From Komagataella phaffii GS115 (Eukaryota; Ascomycota; Pichiomycetes; Pichiales; Pichiaceae), in assembly GCF_000027005.1 (NCBI RefSeq), contig NC_012964.1, positions 2,170,001-2,234,000 on the forward strand: 64,000 bases of DNA. Direction: 5' to 3'. Made by a program: the position numbers and the translations under genes. Each line of letters begins with the position of its first letter. Positions within the stretch are counted from its first letter, which is position 1. Positions 50,623 through 61,073 of this stretch are shown here, one piece after another. The notes below the pieces were generated by a model. It was not told the DNA's origin. It ran no database searches and was given only the letters and a program-made list of their open reading frames with translations.

Positions 50623-52047
50623 TCATTTAGATTTATGTTTCTTCTGGGTGGCTTCAGCTACCAATCGCTCAAAAATTCTTGCTTCTTCAGTTTCTCCTTC
50701 AGATCGTTTGGCATTGCTGAAGATTTCGCCCATAATAATCATGGCCTGAGCTCTCTGCAGACGTTTCTCCAATGTGATGTTTTCGTCATAAAGTACTAAA
50801 TCACAGACACTTCTTATTGTACTGGAAATTTCAAACTGCGAACCTTTCCAAGCAGCTGCTAAGATCTTCCCTATTAGCAGCTGTTCCATTTCTGCCAATT
50901 CTTCGTCGGTAGGTACGGGTATGTCATCAAATTTACCCTTCTTAGAAGTCTCTTTCTTTTCTTTCGAACTATCCCCGTCTTGAGCTTCATCGTCTACAGA
51001 GGTACCGGTGGCATTCTCATTATTAGCATTATCACCATAGTTAGGCTTAGTAGTTTCGGATTCCTCTTCACTTTCTTCATCTTGCCATTCTTCACCTCGA
51101 GATAAAGCCTCAGCTTTCCGCCTCTCTCTTTCCACCTTTCTCTCCTTCTTTCTATCAGCAGCTTCTTCATCTCTCCGTGCTTGCTCTTTCTTTTCTTGCA
51201 TCTTTGTGACCAGTTCCATATGAGCTTGAGCTTCCATAGCGGTAGAAACAGTTCTAAACGTGTCCATCACAACCTCACCTTTTTCTTTCATGGATGACCA
51301 AAAACCTGAAATACCTAGAAACTTCTGTTTCTTCAGTAGAGTCTTGGCCTTGCTAAGGTATATGTTTCCTATTGTATGCAAAATCTCCAATCCAAAAGAT
51401 TCTACAGTTAATAGTTCAACCTCGTATTGTAACTTATGCTTGAAAGATTTGGTAATATCCTCAGCTTTGTCTGTCTCTGTCCATAAAGATAGCTTTTGTA
51501 CCAGCTTCTCAGCCAGTTGCTTTTGCATTGCTTCTCTCTTCACCCTGGCTTCTTCCTCCAGTTTCTCCATTTCCTCTTTCTTCTTCTTCTCCAGTTCTTT
51601 CTCTCTTTTCTTAAGCTCAATCCTCTTATCCTCGTCAGACAAACCAAGAAAATCAGCATCATTTATGGTCAAGGTGACTCCTTCTTCCTTATGTTCTTCC
51701 ATTTCTTGGGCCTTGGTTAGATCCTGTAACAGAGAGAGTTCTCCAATATAATCAGAGAATGCAGAGCCTCCAAATATACCAGCAAAAAATTCACTTGGAT
51801 CATCAAAACCTTCTTTGGGAATCGCATCCTCCTTTCCATACCTGTCGTATCGCTCTCTCAGGCTCTTGTCACTTAGCACTTGGTATGCTTCTCCAATCTC
51901 TTTAAACTGTTCGGCAGCCTTAGGATTTCCTGGATTCTTGTCAGGATGGTGTTGGATAGCTTTCTTCCTGTAAGCTTTCTTAATCTCTAACTCAGTTGAG
52001 GTAACAGAGATGCCCAGGACATCGTAATAAGTACTGTCTACAACCAT
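50623..52047 (-). CDS. J-domain protein, CAJ1/DJP1 type
   Basis: An Hsp70 co-chaperone. The 474 residues begin with a J domain (about 6-72) containing the HPD motif at 34-36 and followed by a short [12 protein letters not shown] segment. A DnaJ-X type domain follows: [40 protein letters not shown] and [22 protein letters not shown]. Highly charged coiled coils and an acidic linker lie between. In S. cerevisiae this group has Caj1 (391) and Djp1 (432, peroxisomal import); I cannot choose by eye. It is convergent with uS5m. Confidence 0.92.
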   Translation of the reverse strand: MVVDSTYYDVLGISVTSTELEIKKAYRKKAIQHHPDKNPGNPKAAEQFKEIGEAYQVLSDKSLRERYDRYGKEDAIPKEGFDDPSEFFAGIFGGSAFSDYIGELSLLQDLTKAQEMEEHKEEGVTLTINDADFLGLSDEDKRIELKKREKELEKKKKEEMEKLEEEARVKREAMQKQLAEKLVQKLSLWTETDKAEDITKSFKHKLQYEVELLTVESFGLEILHTIGNIYLSKAKTLLKKQKFLGISGFWSSMKEKGEVVMDTFRTVSTAMEAQAHMELVTKMQEKKEQARRDEEAADRKKERKVERERRKAEALSRGEEWQDEESEEESETTKPNYGDNANNENATGTSVDDEAQDGDSSKEKKETSKKGKFDDIPVPTDEELAEMEQLLIGKILAAAWKGSQFEISSTIRSVCDLVLYDENITLEKRLQRAQAMIIMGEIFSNAKRSEGETEEARIFERLVAEATQKKHKSK

Positions 52048-52834
52048 GATAGTGAATGTGAAGGGATTGGTGCCTGTACAATTTTATTTTAACCCAAAGA
52101 GGCGCGAACGCTTAAGCGTATCGATAGACTTCTTTTCGAGCGGTTGCTTAGTAGGAATATACTCACGAGACTAATTGACAGTAGGCTAGGGATCATAATG
52201 TAGCTCCTTCTTGATCTACTTACAAACAATCATATTGCCAGTCTGAGTTTCAAGCAGATAGTTTTGGATCCTGAAGGTCGTGGATTTCAAGAAGGGATGG
52301 ATCAGTTGTTTCATCGCCTTGCTATATAGACTATTTACCCCAGATTTGCCAACCAATCTCATGCCCAAATTTCAACTGGAAGAGTCTCTCAATGCTCTTG
52401 TAGTGTTCACAGCTATTCTTTTTTGCTTTTCTTATTCAAAACCGTTTTTCAAATTAAAGAAAAGGAGCCTCTGGGCTACCATTTCTTGACCAAAGACTTC
52501 AGGAAGGATGCAATATCAATTGACTACTCATCATTCTTAACTTAACTTTGTAAAAGAACAAATAGTAGCTAGCAATGCGACTTGACCGGCGTTAGGTCTA
52601 ATCCATCAGTCCACAATACAAATACGCATTACTATCAAAGTTTACATTTGACATGCAATTGACATGCTCAAAGACACCTAAGTTCGATCAACTATAGTAA
52701 TAATATACACCTTGCGAGGAGCTTTAAACGCACTTGTTTGTTTTGCCAGTAGTTTGGTAAAAGCTCTCCTAAATAGAAGAAAGAGGTATAGTAGAGTAAG
52801 GAAAAAATGACAATGAAAGCTCAAAAATGTCTTT
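52048..52834. promoter_or_regulatory. Spacer upstream of the J-protein gene
   Basis: A 787-base spacer between two minus-strand genes. On the plus strand an ATG at 52361 opens a 42-codon frame (to 52489) with one hydrophobic segment and a basic tail. I could not link it to a known small membrane protein, so I do not list it as a gene. No RNA gene is seen. Confidence 0.35.
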
Positions 52835-55081
52835 TCAAACTGTTTGTGGTTGATAAATTTCAAGACCATGACAATCAACCAATCCTTTTCCTGCATCACA
52901 TAATTCAATATTTCGAACCCATCCACTTCTCCAAATATTTTCAATTTTTATTCTCGTCTTTGGGTCTGGATTGAGAATATTGTACAAAACATACTTTCTG
53001 TTGTTGAAAGAGGTACTCTTTTTGGCAAACTCCTCAATTTGAGGAAAAGTACCATTTCTTATCTTCTTTGGTAAAGTTGGATTGGTTTCGGATCTCTTTG
53101 TGTAATCATAAATTGCTCTATTCTTTAAATAGTCAGCGTATCTTTCGTCTGATTCTTTGGCAATTCCCCAGCAGTAGCCACCAGTGGCCATTGCTAGATA
53201 TATTATTCCCAGGGACCAGATATCACAATATCTGGGGTCATATTCTTGATCAGTATATTCTTCAGGTGCGACATACGGCTCAGAACCACAGGCCCCATGA
53301 GATAATTGTACCTCATCATTCCACTCAGCTTTTACCACCGTCGCAGTACCAAAATCAATAATTTTTAACTGTCCGTAAGCTGTTAGCAATAGATTCTCCA
53401 CTTTAAGATCGTTGTGAGCAATTCCAACAGAGTGTATATAAGTGAGAGCATTGAGTATCTGTTTGAAAAAACAATCTGCTTCTATTATTGGAAGACCCTC
53501 ACCATTGGTAGATAAAATATATGAGTAGAGATCACCACAAGGAATGAACTCCATGACTTGAGAGTAGGTCAGTGACTGAGGATCAACCATTAGATCATAG
53601 GTATTTATAATAGCTTCATGGGTTAGAGACGAAGAGATCATGAACTCAGAGGTAACTCTTTTACCAAAATGCTCATCTGTTTCATCTGGCCTCTTCTTTA
53701 GTTGTTTAACAGCAAAAATTAGATTGGGCTTCTTAGGGTCAGCAGAGGAGCGCATACACAGTTTAACTGTACCGTAGGAACCTTTACCAATCAGTCCTTG
53801 AATCCGACCATACTTTTCGTACAGTTTCTGCTTTCCATCGGATTGTTCAATCAGATTCGCTTGTAGTGAAGCAGGATGAGATATCCTTTCCACAAGTTTT
53901 TGAATGGTGTTTGATAATGCAGTTGTAATAATAGGGTCGATTTCCTCGTCCTCGGATGAAGACGACGAAGGGGCTGCGCTGGATGAATCAGATTCATTTT
54001 CGTCATCCTCTATCAACTCCTCGTAATTCCAAATATAGTTTTCGGGAATTGACTTGAGTTCAATCAACCGCTTGGAATATTCGTCTGGTAGAAGACTTAT
54101 TGAATTCTCTACACATGCATCGGTAGACGATGCTTCACCTTTCTTAGCGCCCCCTAGCATGGTAAAAAATCCGACATTCAACGATTTGGTGGGAAGTTTC
54201 TTTAATTTAATGAAATCATGCTTATGTTTGGACCCATCTAGAAAGGTGATCAGCGAACCCTCCTTCTTGAAATTCTTATTGCCCACATTTACTGGCTTAT
54301 GATCTAGAGCAGCCAGACTTACACTTAGAGACGATCTTCGTGAAGTGGATGGCGAATGAATTAGGGAAGGCGACCTAGACCTTACAGCTGAGTGATCCCA
54401 GTCAGAGTCGCTCTCCCTTGAAAAAATACGTGATAAACGTCTGCGGCCACGGTGCTGAGGCTGGCTGGTTGTTGAGGAGTTGGATTCACTACGAATCATA
54501 GGTGGTGTTTTGCGGCCTGGATCCAACTTCAACTCTTCAACAGTGTCCATTATTTCATCTAAGTCATTTTCAACAATCGTTTGAGGTACGGGAAGTTTTA
54601 ACTTAGTACGAGGGTCAGTTTCAGGTGAATGCACTTTCAAGTCTGGGGAGCCCAAAGGTGAGACTTGGTCATCTGATTTCGTCTCTAAAGTGGAAAGACT
54701 ATGCCTACCACCATTCACTGAACCAACTGATGAATTCCTTTTCAGTGAGGCGGGGACCCTTGATGTAACAGATGTGTGATATGATGCAGGTGGAGATGCA
54801 GATAAAGGAGCTAATTGGGGGGTTGATTTATCTGCAGCTGGTAAGGAATGAACTGACGAAGTGGAAGAGCTGCGAAACAGCCCTTTAAGCTTTGAGGTGA
54901 CGGAGGTTGAATGTTTTCTTGTGATAGGGGGGACCACTGTTAGCGGATCAACTGAAGAGTTAGACACCACTGAATTGAGAGAGGCAACATCATCAGGTTC
55001 AGGACTTGGCAGAGGTGACTTAGCGGACAGAAAGTTCGAAGAATCAGCTGGTGCTTCAGAAGACCGAAAAATGAAAGGCAT
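52835..55081 (-). CDS. HAL4/HAL5-type Ser/Thr kinase
   Basis: A fungal kinase of the NPR1/HAL group, whose S. cerevisiae members stabilise potassium and nutrient transporters at the plasma membrane. The 748 residues have a long Ser/Pro-rich N-terminus and a C-terminal kinase domain from about 420. Motifs are GKGSYG, FAVKQLKK, catalytic loop HNDLKVEN (about 553), IDFGTA and GSEPYVAPEEYTDQEYDPR, the last typical of Sat4/Hal5. The catalytic loop has Asn in place of the usual Arg of HRD, while the catalytic Asp and the metal-binding Asn are kept. Which paralogue it represents is not settled. Confidence 0.9.
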   Translation of the reverse strand: MPFIFRSSEAPADSSNFLSAKSPLPSPEPDDVASLNSVVSNSSVDPLTVVPPITRKHSTSVTSKLKGLFRSSSTSSVHSLPAADKSTPQLAPLSASPPASYHTSVTSRVPASLKRNSSVGSVNGGRHSLSTLETKSDDQVSPLGSPDLKVHSPETDPRTKLKLPVPQTIVENDLDEIMDTVEELKLDPGRKTPPMIRSESNSSTTSQPQHRGRRRLSRIFSRESDSDWDHSAVRSRSPSLIHSPSTSRRSSLSVSLAALDHKPVNVGNKNFKKEGSLITFLDGSKHKHDFIKLKKLPTKSLNVGFFTMLGGAKKGEASSTDACVENSISLLPDEYSKRLIELKSIPENYIWNYEELIEDDENESDSSSAAPSSSSSEDEEIDPIITTALSNTIQKLVERISHPASLQANLIEQSDGKQKLYEKYGRIQGLIGKGSYGTVKLCMRSSADPKKPNLIFAVKQLKKRPDETDEHFGKRVTSEFMISSSLTHEAIINTYDLMVDPQSLTYSQVMEFIPCGDLYSYILSTNGEGLPIIEADCFFKQILNALTYIHSVGIAHNDLKVENLLLTAYGQLKIIDFGTATVVKAEWNDEVQLSHGACGSEPYVAPEEYTDQEYDPRYCDIWSLGIIYLAMATGGYCWGIAKESDERYADYLKNRAIYDYTKRSETNPTLPKKIRNGTFPQIEEFAKKSTSFNNRKYVLYNILNPDPKTRIKIENIWRSGWVRNIELCDAGKGLVDCHGLEIYQPQTV

Positions 55082-55269
55082 CTTAGAGCAGTATCTGCGC
55101 TATATTATTGAAATTAAGGTAAAGAAAAGGGAATGTGACCCCAAAATTGGTATTTAGTCGGAGGACGAGAAGATTTGGAATGCTATAAGAGAAAATACAA
55201 CTGGTGTAGCTTGTAATCATAGAGACCGCATTTCGCGAAGATACAAAAAAAAAAATTAATGTGCCCTCC

Positions 55270-56847
55270 CTAAAGAGGGTGCTGCTCTACCCCGAACGAG
55301 CTATAATGACTGCCCTCCCCAACAGATAGACCCTCTAGTTGTGCTGTCACCTCATCGAGGTCTACACGCAACCAGCTTTCCATAAATTTTCCAATATCAG
55401 TATTATCATGGTTTCCGCGCAGGTATTTGTCGATTCTTTTTTGTAAGGCGGGGGTGTTTCCATGTGCATAGATGTTCACGTCTACGGCTGAATGGCCATG
55501 GGTCGAAAACCCCACTTGTGCCCTTTTCGAAATTATTTTTGACAGAACATCCAGAGATTTATGGCGAGCCTTTTTAATAGCTTGGATCTCTTCAGGAGTG
55601 GCGTCATAGATTCCCATTCCATCTTGGAGGATGTCCTCTTCGATAAATGAGAGAAGATCAGTTTCTTTGTAATTGCTCAATTTTGCGGCAAGGTACTCAC
55701 TAGAATGTGTCACATTTAGCAGTACTTCCGGAAACCACGCATAATCAGGATAATTCGGGGTGACTTGTTTGGCTGCGGATAGACCCCCTGTCTCATGATC
55801 CGACACGGAGATAATCAATGTCTCCACCGATGAATCGTCAGCAAATTCTACGGCTGCTTGGAATGCTTCATCGAATGCTAATACTTCTTGCACTTGCGCA
55901 GCGGCATCATTGTAATGACCCGCGTGGTCAATTCTAGATCCTTCAATCAAAACAAAAAAACCTTGATCATCCTTTTTAGTGGCTTTGTCGAGAATATCCA
56001 GGACTTTATGTGTTTGTTCTCCGATTGACGGATGTTCAGATGCATTACGGTCGATCTCAAACGGAAAGTTTCCTTCGGCCAACAATACCATCAGTGGTAG
56101 ATCTACGGGTGCATTGTTCTCTCCCAGGGCATCAAATGCGGTTTTGTTCTCGAGTAGGTTCCAACCGCTGTGTTTAGCAGTTTTCAATAGGTTCTCACCA
56201 TCGTATCTGCAGCCCCCATCTTTCCTACCATAAAAGAAACAACGGCCACCACCAACCATAAGATCCAATGACCTCCCCAAGGGATAGTCTCCCAATAGGT
56301 GCTTTGTAATCAAGTCAGCATTCCAACGAGTAACCGAATGCGAGGCAAATGCAGCTGGTGTAGCGTCCGAAACGTAAGTAGTAACGCTAATACCAGTCTT
56401 GAACCCTTGTAGTTTAGCGGCTTCCAGCACTGTTCCCAGAGGCTTCGAATCGTAGTCCACGGCTACCATGTTATTTCCAGTCTTACTTCTGCAGCTAAAG
56501 GCTGTTGCGCCGGCGGCACTGTCTGTAACCCAGGAATCAAAGGAGCGCGTTCTGGAAGAGCCCACGAGATACGTGTCAATGAATAGTTGTTCGTCCCATG
56601 AAAGATCATACTTGAACTGTTTAAAGTCACGGGCTACAGTAACAGATGCTGGACCCATTCCATCAGTGACCATAAAGATTACATTCTTTTTTGTGGGGGT
56701 TAATTTTGACGCCGTGCCATGGTAGATGTAAACGTAAGAAAAGATACCAATCCAAGCTAATGTTAATGAGATATACTTTATAATTCTCCTCCAATTGGCT
56801 GGCTTTCTGCTATCATTGGGATTTGGCAGTAGAGGCTCAGAGTCCAT
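55270..56847 (-). CDS. PHO8: Vacuolar alkaline phosphatase
   Basis: A repressible type II vacuolar phosphatase delivered by the AP-3 pathway. The 525 residues have a short cytosolic tail (MDSEPLLPNPNDS), one signal anchor (about 24-42) and the alkaline phosphatase domain. Metal and catalytic residues are visible: VTDGMG (Asp62), the phosphorylated Ser110 in TDSAAGATAF, IEGSRIDHAGH, SDHETGG and FSTHGHSAVDVNIYAHG. It is divergent from RPA34, with 228 bases between ATGs. Confidence 0.96.
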   Translation of the reverse strand: MDSEPLLPNPNDSRKPANWRRIIKYISLTLAWIGIFSYVYIYHGTASKLTPTKKNVIFMVTDGMGPASVTVARDFKQFKYDLSWDEQLFIDTYLVGSSRTRSFDSWVTDSAAGATAFSCRSKTGNNMVAVDYDSKPLGTVLEAAKLQGFKTGISVTTYVSDATPAAFASHSVTRWNADLITKHLLGDYPLGRSLDLMVGGGRCFFYGRKDGGCRYDGENLLKTAKHSGWNLLENKTAFDALGENNAPVDLPLMVLLAEGNFPFEIDRNASEHPSIGEQTHKVLDILDKATKKDDQGFFVLIEGSRIDHAGHYNDAAAQVQEVLAFDEAFQAAVEFADDSSVETLIISVSDHETGGLSAAKQVTPNYPDYAWFPEVLLNVTHSSEYLAAKLSNYKETDLLSFIEEDILQDGMGIYDATPEEIQAIKKARHKSLDVLSKIISKRAQVGFSTHGHSAVDVNIYAHGNTPALQKRIDKYLRGNHDNTDIGKFMESWLRVDLDEVTAQLEGLSVGEGSHYSSFGVEQHPL

Positions 56848-57075
56848 TGCTTTGAAATTGAAGGGGAGAGGACGCTAAAACAAATATCACATATCAATGC
56901 AGATTGCGCGAGATCCTGAAAGGGGCATAGATTTGTGCGTAGTTCCGTGAAGAATGTCCACTTAGCGAGATGTGAGCCAGAAGGAGAACATCTCCTTCCA
57001 GACTCTACCATCGCGATTGTAATTTTTTTTTTCACTTGGTTTAATCTTTCCTACAACTATTAGGGTGTCTCTGAA

Positions 57076-57594
57076 ATGAAAAGAATATCCAAGGAGTTTA
57101 TATCAGAGTCCGATATTAGCTCCGACAACTCTGAAAGCAGTGATTCAGAGGATTTCACTTTTGAACCACCTGCTAATTTCAAACAGCGCACAGACCTCAA
57201 AGAAATATCTCCGTTCAAGGATTTGGGAAAGAAAGAAGTATGGCTGTTGAAAACTCCCAAAGATTTGGATTTAAGCACATTGAAAACTCTTCCCATGCCC
57301 ATTAAGGACAAAACGGCTCATAGTTTTAAGCACGAAGGTAAGAAATACCAAGTCAGGGAAGACTCTCTCGATCAGGACACCAAGAACGACATAAGCAAGT
57401 ATAAGATCCTAGACGTCAAGTCTCTTGACGAGTTAAAACCTGCCAAAGTGAAGATTTCCAAATTTTTAACGGTTGGAGAGAAAGTATCTATTCCTAAAAT
57501 TGATCTCGATAAGGTATGTATACCCCGTCAAAACGTTCCTCAGGAAGAGAACCTGGAACAAAAGCATTTTGCGACTGGTTATGGTAAGTCATGA
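57076..57594 (+). CDS. RPA34: RNA polymerase I subunit Rpa34, short form
   Basis: Part of the Rpa49/Rpa34 TFIIF-like heterodimer of RNA polymerase I. The 172 residues match yeast Rpa34 throughout the dimerisation domain: an acidic N-terminal run (SESDISSDNSESSDSED), KKEVWLLKTPKDLDLSTLKT, KISKFLTVGEKVSIPKIDLD and the closing block RQNVPQEENLEQKHFATGY. The protein ends three residues later. The yeast protein has about 50 more residues, mostly Lys-rich, and no such tail is found in any frame downstream. The last codons overlap a GTAAGT at 57584, which could be a splice donor, but no good branch site or acceptor follows. Confidence 0.85.
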   Translation: MKRISKEFISESDISSDNSESSDSEDFTFEPPANFKQRTDLKEISPFKDLGKKEVWLLKTPKDLDLSTLKTLPMPIKDKTAHSFKHEGKKYQVREDSLDQDTKNDISKYKILDVKSLDELKPAKVKISKFLTVGEKVSIPKIDLDKVCIPRQNVPQEENLEQKHFATGYGKS

Positions 57595-58168
57595 CCTTTC
57601 AAATACACATTCCTTAGAGAGAACATTGCATGCAAGCTACAGACCATCTGAAGAGGAACTTCTTTTGTACAGTACCATATAGTCCAGTGAATAAAACCTA
57701 TCCACTACTTATCAAAAGACACCCGTACATCACCTAGAATGGGTGCGTTCCTTCAAAAATTTCATGAGTTCCTCTTCTCCTTTCTAAATAAACCGCACAC
57801 TTTTTTGGGATGATTATATCAGCGTCAACATGTGCTATACTTATACCTGGAGAAGTGTGCTAGAATAATATCCAGCTTTAAAACCATCGCTGTTGGAGGT
57901 CCCGCTGTTTAGGCAGGCCCGGTGACCCATGAAATAGTGATGACCTAAAGTTTGGTACATTTATGTATTTGTAGTGAACTTCTAGGAAACGGCACGCTTA
58001 CTAGCTGCTGCATATTCCACCTATTTCGTCCTACCTTCTAATTTAGTCCTTAGTTCACTGTTCCACAGGGTTAAGTTGGCACAGCTCTTAATTGGTTGGT
58101 GCAGTTCCTCCCTGGTTCAAAGATGATCTAAAACTCTCACTATCTTGCATCGTAACTAATTAACCATC
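57595..58168. promoter_or_regulatory. RPA34/SRPBCC spacer
   Basis: A 574-base spacer between two plus-strand genes. It should contain the RPA34 terminator and the promoter of the small SRPBCC gene. A short open frame continuing past the RPA34 stop ends at 57682. No RNA gene or repeat was recognised. Confidence 0.35.
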
Positions 58169-58597
58169 ATGACTAAAGAGATTAAGACGGAGATTCTCAT
58201 AAATGCGTCACCCGAAAAAGTATGGGGGGTATTAACAGACTTTGAGGCATACCCAAGTTGGAACCCCTTTATCAAATCGTTGACAGGTGACGTAGCGGTG
58301 GGAAATACCATTAGCGTGAGAATCCAGCCCCCTAACGGTAGCGGAATGACATTCTCTCCCAAAGTCTTACACTTTGAAAAGAACAAGAAGTTCCAGTGGA
58401 AAGGCAAATTGCTGTTTGAAGGCCTTTTTGATGGGGAGCACGTTTTTGAGCTGATAGACAACGGTGATGGCACCACATTATTCAAGCAATCGGAAACTTT
58501 CAACGGTATTTTTGTTTATCTATTCAACACTAAAAACACAACATCCGGTTTTGAGAAAATGAACCAAAAACTCAAGGAGTTAGCCGAGAAACCATAA
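58169..58597 (+). CDS. SRPBCC/START-like fold protein of unknown ligand
   Basis: A complete 142-residue protein with the helix-grip fold of the polyketide cyclase/SRPBCC superfamily. The opening block is EIKTEILINASPEKVWGVLTDFEAYPSWNPF, followed by alternating beta strands (ISVRIQPPNG, HFEKNKKFQWKGKLLF, HVFELIDNGDGTTLFKQSETF) and a long C-terminal helix (GFEKMNQKLKELAEK). There is no signal, membrane helix or organelle tag. The ligand and reaction are unknown. Single-domain proteins of this type are common in bacteria and patchy in fungi. It is flanked by 574- and 837-base spacers. Confidence 0.85.
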   Translation: MTKEIKTEILINASPEKVWGVLTDFEAYPSWNPFIKSLTGDVAVGNTISVRIQPPNGSGMTFSPKVLHFEKNKKFQWKGKLLFEGLFDGEHVFELIDNGDGTTLFKQSETFNGIFVYLFNTKNTTSGFEKMNQKLKELAEKP

Positions 58598-59434
58598 TCA
58601 AATTGTCATCTGCAAATGTACGATTTAGGCGAAAGAGTTCATATACTGACGGCATTAATTCCGTTACGCTCCGCCTGTTGGTAGAGGATTGAATTTATAG
58701 CACCCTATTGGATTAGATGTTTTCGTTAAACGTTTTAAATACATTACCTGAGTTTTATGGCAGGATTTTGAAGAGTTGAAGGTGAAAGAGAGTAGGAGGT
58801 TGTGAATTTATTCTGGAAGCCTGACATCCTAATTTGTGTTTGACTTTCTCGGGATACAAGTTGCATCTTTGGAGCTGTATATTAAGCATTCATGTAAGAC
58901 AATTTTGTTCCCTTATTCCCCTTAATTTTTTCCTTTTTGTTGTAGACTCAAGTTTTGCATTGTTTGACATAGCTATGCGAATTGCACAGTAAAGTTATAA
59001 AATACTGATGATGGCGTCCTTTAAGCGATGATAGTTGTATCTTGAACCAACAGTAACGAAAGGATATAGTCGACTCATTCCATGAGTTCTTAATCCTTCA
59101 CCATCAAGTATCTTATCAGATCAAAAGATTGTTATTTCAACCTTTTTCCCGTAAGATACTCTCTTTCATCAAATTGTTGAGTCAAAAAGATTCCAAAAGT
59201 GCCCACTAAGAAGTTTATTGGAGCTGCAGGAAAACTCACAGCCTTTTATATCAGGCCAATCAACCATCTTATCCATTACACGTCCATATCCGGCATAAAC
59301 TAGCCTTCGCTTCCCTAAGCTGACTCTTCGTTACATGCTTCTTACCTGTTCCTAAATGATTATGTAATCTTTGTAGACGATCAGAAAAAAAAAACACACC
59401 TAACGTCTCACTCCACCACCTTAGGACTACTGCA
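58598..59434. promoter_or_regulatory. Spacer upstream of TIM50
   Basis: An 837-base AT-rich spacer. It includes a poly(A) run at about 59385 shortly before the TIM50 start. A TGATGATGG at about 59006 resembles a snoRNA C box, but no D box was found at the proper distance. Nothing further is supported. Confidence 0.35.
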
Positions 59435-60808
59435 ATGTTCTCTCTTAGAAGAAATATTTCAAATCTAATAAAGGTCTCTGGAAGACAAACAGCTTTGATT
59501 AGACCAGCAAAGTTTGCTCTTTTGAAGCCTTTGCCAGTAGCATTCAGAAATTATGCGACTGAAAAAAAAGACGAAAAGTTTCAGTCCATTTTGAACGATG
59601 ATTTGTTAGCTCAAGCAGGGGTGGACTTGGATGCTGAAAACTCCAAGTCTCAAGAAAAAAAGCCAAGCTCTGACTCGGAAATTCATTACTCTAAACCTAA
59701 GGGCAGAAAGAACATTTCATCTATTGACCAAAGGAGAGAACAAAGAGCAAAGTACGCCTATTTTGCAACTTATCTAGCTTTGTTGGGAGGAGTCGTCTAC
59801 ATGGCTAGAGACTGGGATGAAACCGAGCCTCAGTACAAGGCTGAGGAGAATGGATACACTCCCCTATTAATGTGGAACCGTTTTTACGCTCGTTTCAACG
59901 AATTGTCGAACTTTTTCACCGAGCCTGCCTTTGACGATCTTCTTCCCCCACCTCCTCCTGAGCCTTACAGAAGACCTCTAACTTTAGTATTGACTTTGGA
60001 CGATTTGTTGATTCATTCAGACTGGAACCCAAAGACTGGTTGGAAAACGGCCAAGAGACCAGGTTTGGACTACTTTTTGTGCTACTTGTCCCAATACTAC
60101 GAAATTGTTTGTTTTAGTTCAACTTCTAACAGCAATCTGATTATTGAGAAAATCGACCCTTACAGAGCATACTTCTCCTATGATCTTCCCAGAGAGGCTG
60201 GTCGTATAAAGGATGGAAAATTGATCAAAGATCTCTCTTTGTTAAACAGAGACTTGGGAAAGACTGTCATTATTGATGTCGATCCAGACTGCTATTCTCT
60301 GCAACCCGAGAACGCCATCCCTATGGAAAAATGGGATGGTAAGCGTGATGACAAGTTGGTTCGCCTTATCCCATTCTTGGAGTATCTGGCTACTCAACCA
60401 ATTAAAGATGTCAGACCAGTTCTGAGCTCATATGGTGACAAGAAAGATATTCCCGAAGAGTTTGCCCGTAGAGAAGCCGTTTTGAGGAAAAAATGGGACG
60501 AAGATTGGGAGCAAAAGAACAAACATTTAAATGCTAACAACCTAGCTGCTAAACTATTGGGCGCTCCCTCTGTAAACGCCAAACCAAAAATGCCTTTAGA
60601 TATTATCAGAGAGGCTGGGCAACAACAATATCTTCAAACTGTGAAATTCATCAAGGAACACGGTGAAAAGGCTTTAGAAGAGAACAACAAGTTGATGGCT
60701 CAACAGAAGTTTACCTTGGAGAAAATTGTTACTGAGGGTTTACCTAAGCCGGAAGACATTGCTAGGCAACAACAGGAATTACAACAACAACAACAACAAC
60801 AACAGTAA
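59435..60808 (+). CDS. TIM50: TIM23-complex receptor Tim50
   Basis: An inner-membrane protein that receives presequence proteins from the TOM complex and passes them to Tim23. The 457 residues have an Arg-rich presequence (MFSLRRNISNLIKV, cleavage probably near RNYATEK), a matrix segment, one membrane helix (about 109-121, YFATYLALLGGVVYM) and an intermembrane-space FCP1-like phosphatase fold (TLVLTLDDLLIHSDW, GWKTAKRPGLDYFLCYLSQYYEIVCFSS, GRIKDGKLIKDLSLLNRD). The C-terminal tail is helical and ends in eight glutamines encoded by a CAA repeat. Confidence 0.96.
   Translation: MFSLRRNISNLIKVSGRQTALIRPAKFALLKPLPVAFRNYATEKKDEKFQSILNDDLLAQAGVDLDAENSKSQEKKPSSDSEIHYSKPKGRKNISSIDQRREQRAKYAYFATYLALLGGVVYMARDWDETEPQYKAEENGYTPLLMWNRFYARFNELSNFFTEPAFDDLLPPPPPEPYRRPLTLVLTLDDLLIHSDWNPKTGWKTAKRPGLDYFLCYLSQYYEIVCFSSTSNSNLIIEKIDPYRAYFSYDLPREAGRIKDGKLIKDLSLLNRDLGKTVIIDVDPDCYSLQPENAIPMEKWDGKRDDKLVRLIPFLEYLATQPIKDVRPVLSSYGDKKDIPEEFARREAVLRKKWDEDWEQKNKHLNANNLAAKLLGAPSVNAKPKMPLDIIREAGQQQYLQTVKFIKEHGEKALEENNKLMAQQKFTLEKIVTEGLPKPEDIARQQQELQQQQQQQQ
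60782..60805 (+). repeat. CAA trinucleotide repeat (polyGln end of TIM50)
   Basis: Seven CAA codons plus one CAG directly before the TIM50 stop. This is a likely length-variable microsatellite between strains. Confidence 0.9.
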
Positions 60809-61073
60809 TTCTACCGCCTTCAATAGATTATTTGTAAATAGGAGTTCGATTTTCTTTTTGTCTATTGCTTATATTATTGGCGTAATAGCTCCAGCTAGTG
60901 ATACCATTTAGTACTTCCATTAGTAATATGGGTGGAATTTCAGCCTCATGCGGCGTATCTAGAGTACCATGCAAGCGAAAAAGTGAGACAAGATTTGTAT
61001 ATATAAACATCCACCATACGCTGTCCAAACTTATCTTGGAGCAATTGGTTCACTGACAGAGAAATTCTTTGAG

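Noticed and set aside
51260..51751. A 163-residue plus-strand frame, rich in Ser and Phe.
   Set aside because: Antisense to the charged coiled coil of the J-protein; Glu/Lys repeats give Ser/Phe runs on the other strand.
52361..52489. A 42-codon plus-strand frame with one hydrophobic segment and a basic end.
   Set aside because: Could be a tiny membrane protein, but I cannot match it to a known one, and chance frames of this size are common.
57584..57617. A possible 34-base intron at the end of RPA34.
   Set aside because: Below the usual minimal size; no branch site; the added residues do not resemble the Rpa34 tail.
58156..58503. A 115-residue minus-strand frame antisense to the SRPBCC gene.
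   Set aside because: The plus-strand frame has a recognisable fold; this one has none.
59005..59030. A snoRNA C-box-like TGATGATGG.
   Set aside because: No D box within 60-120 bases and no terminal stem.
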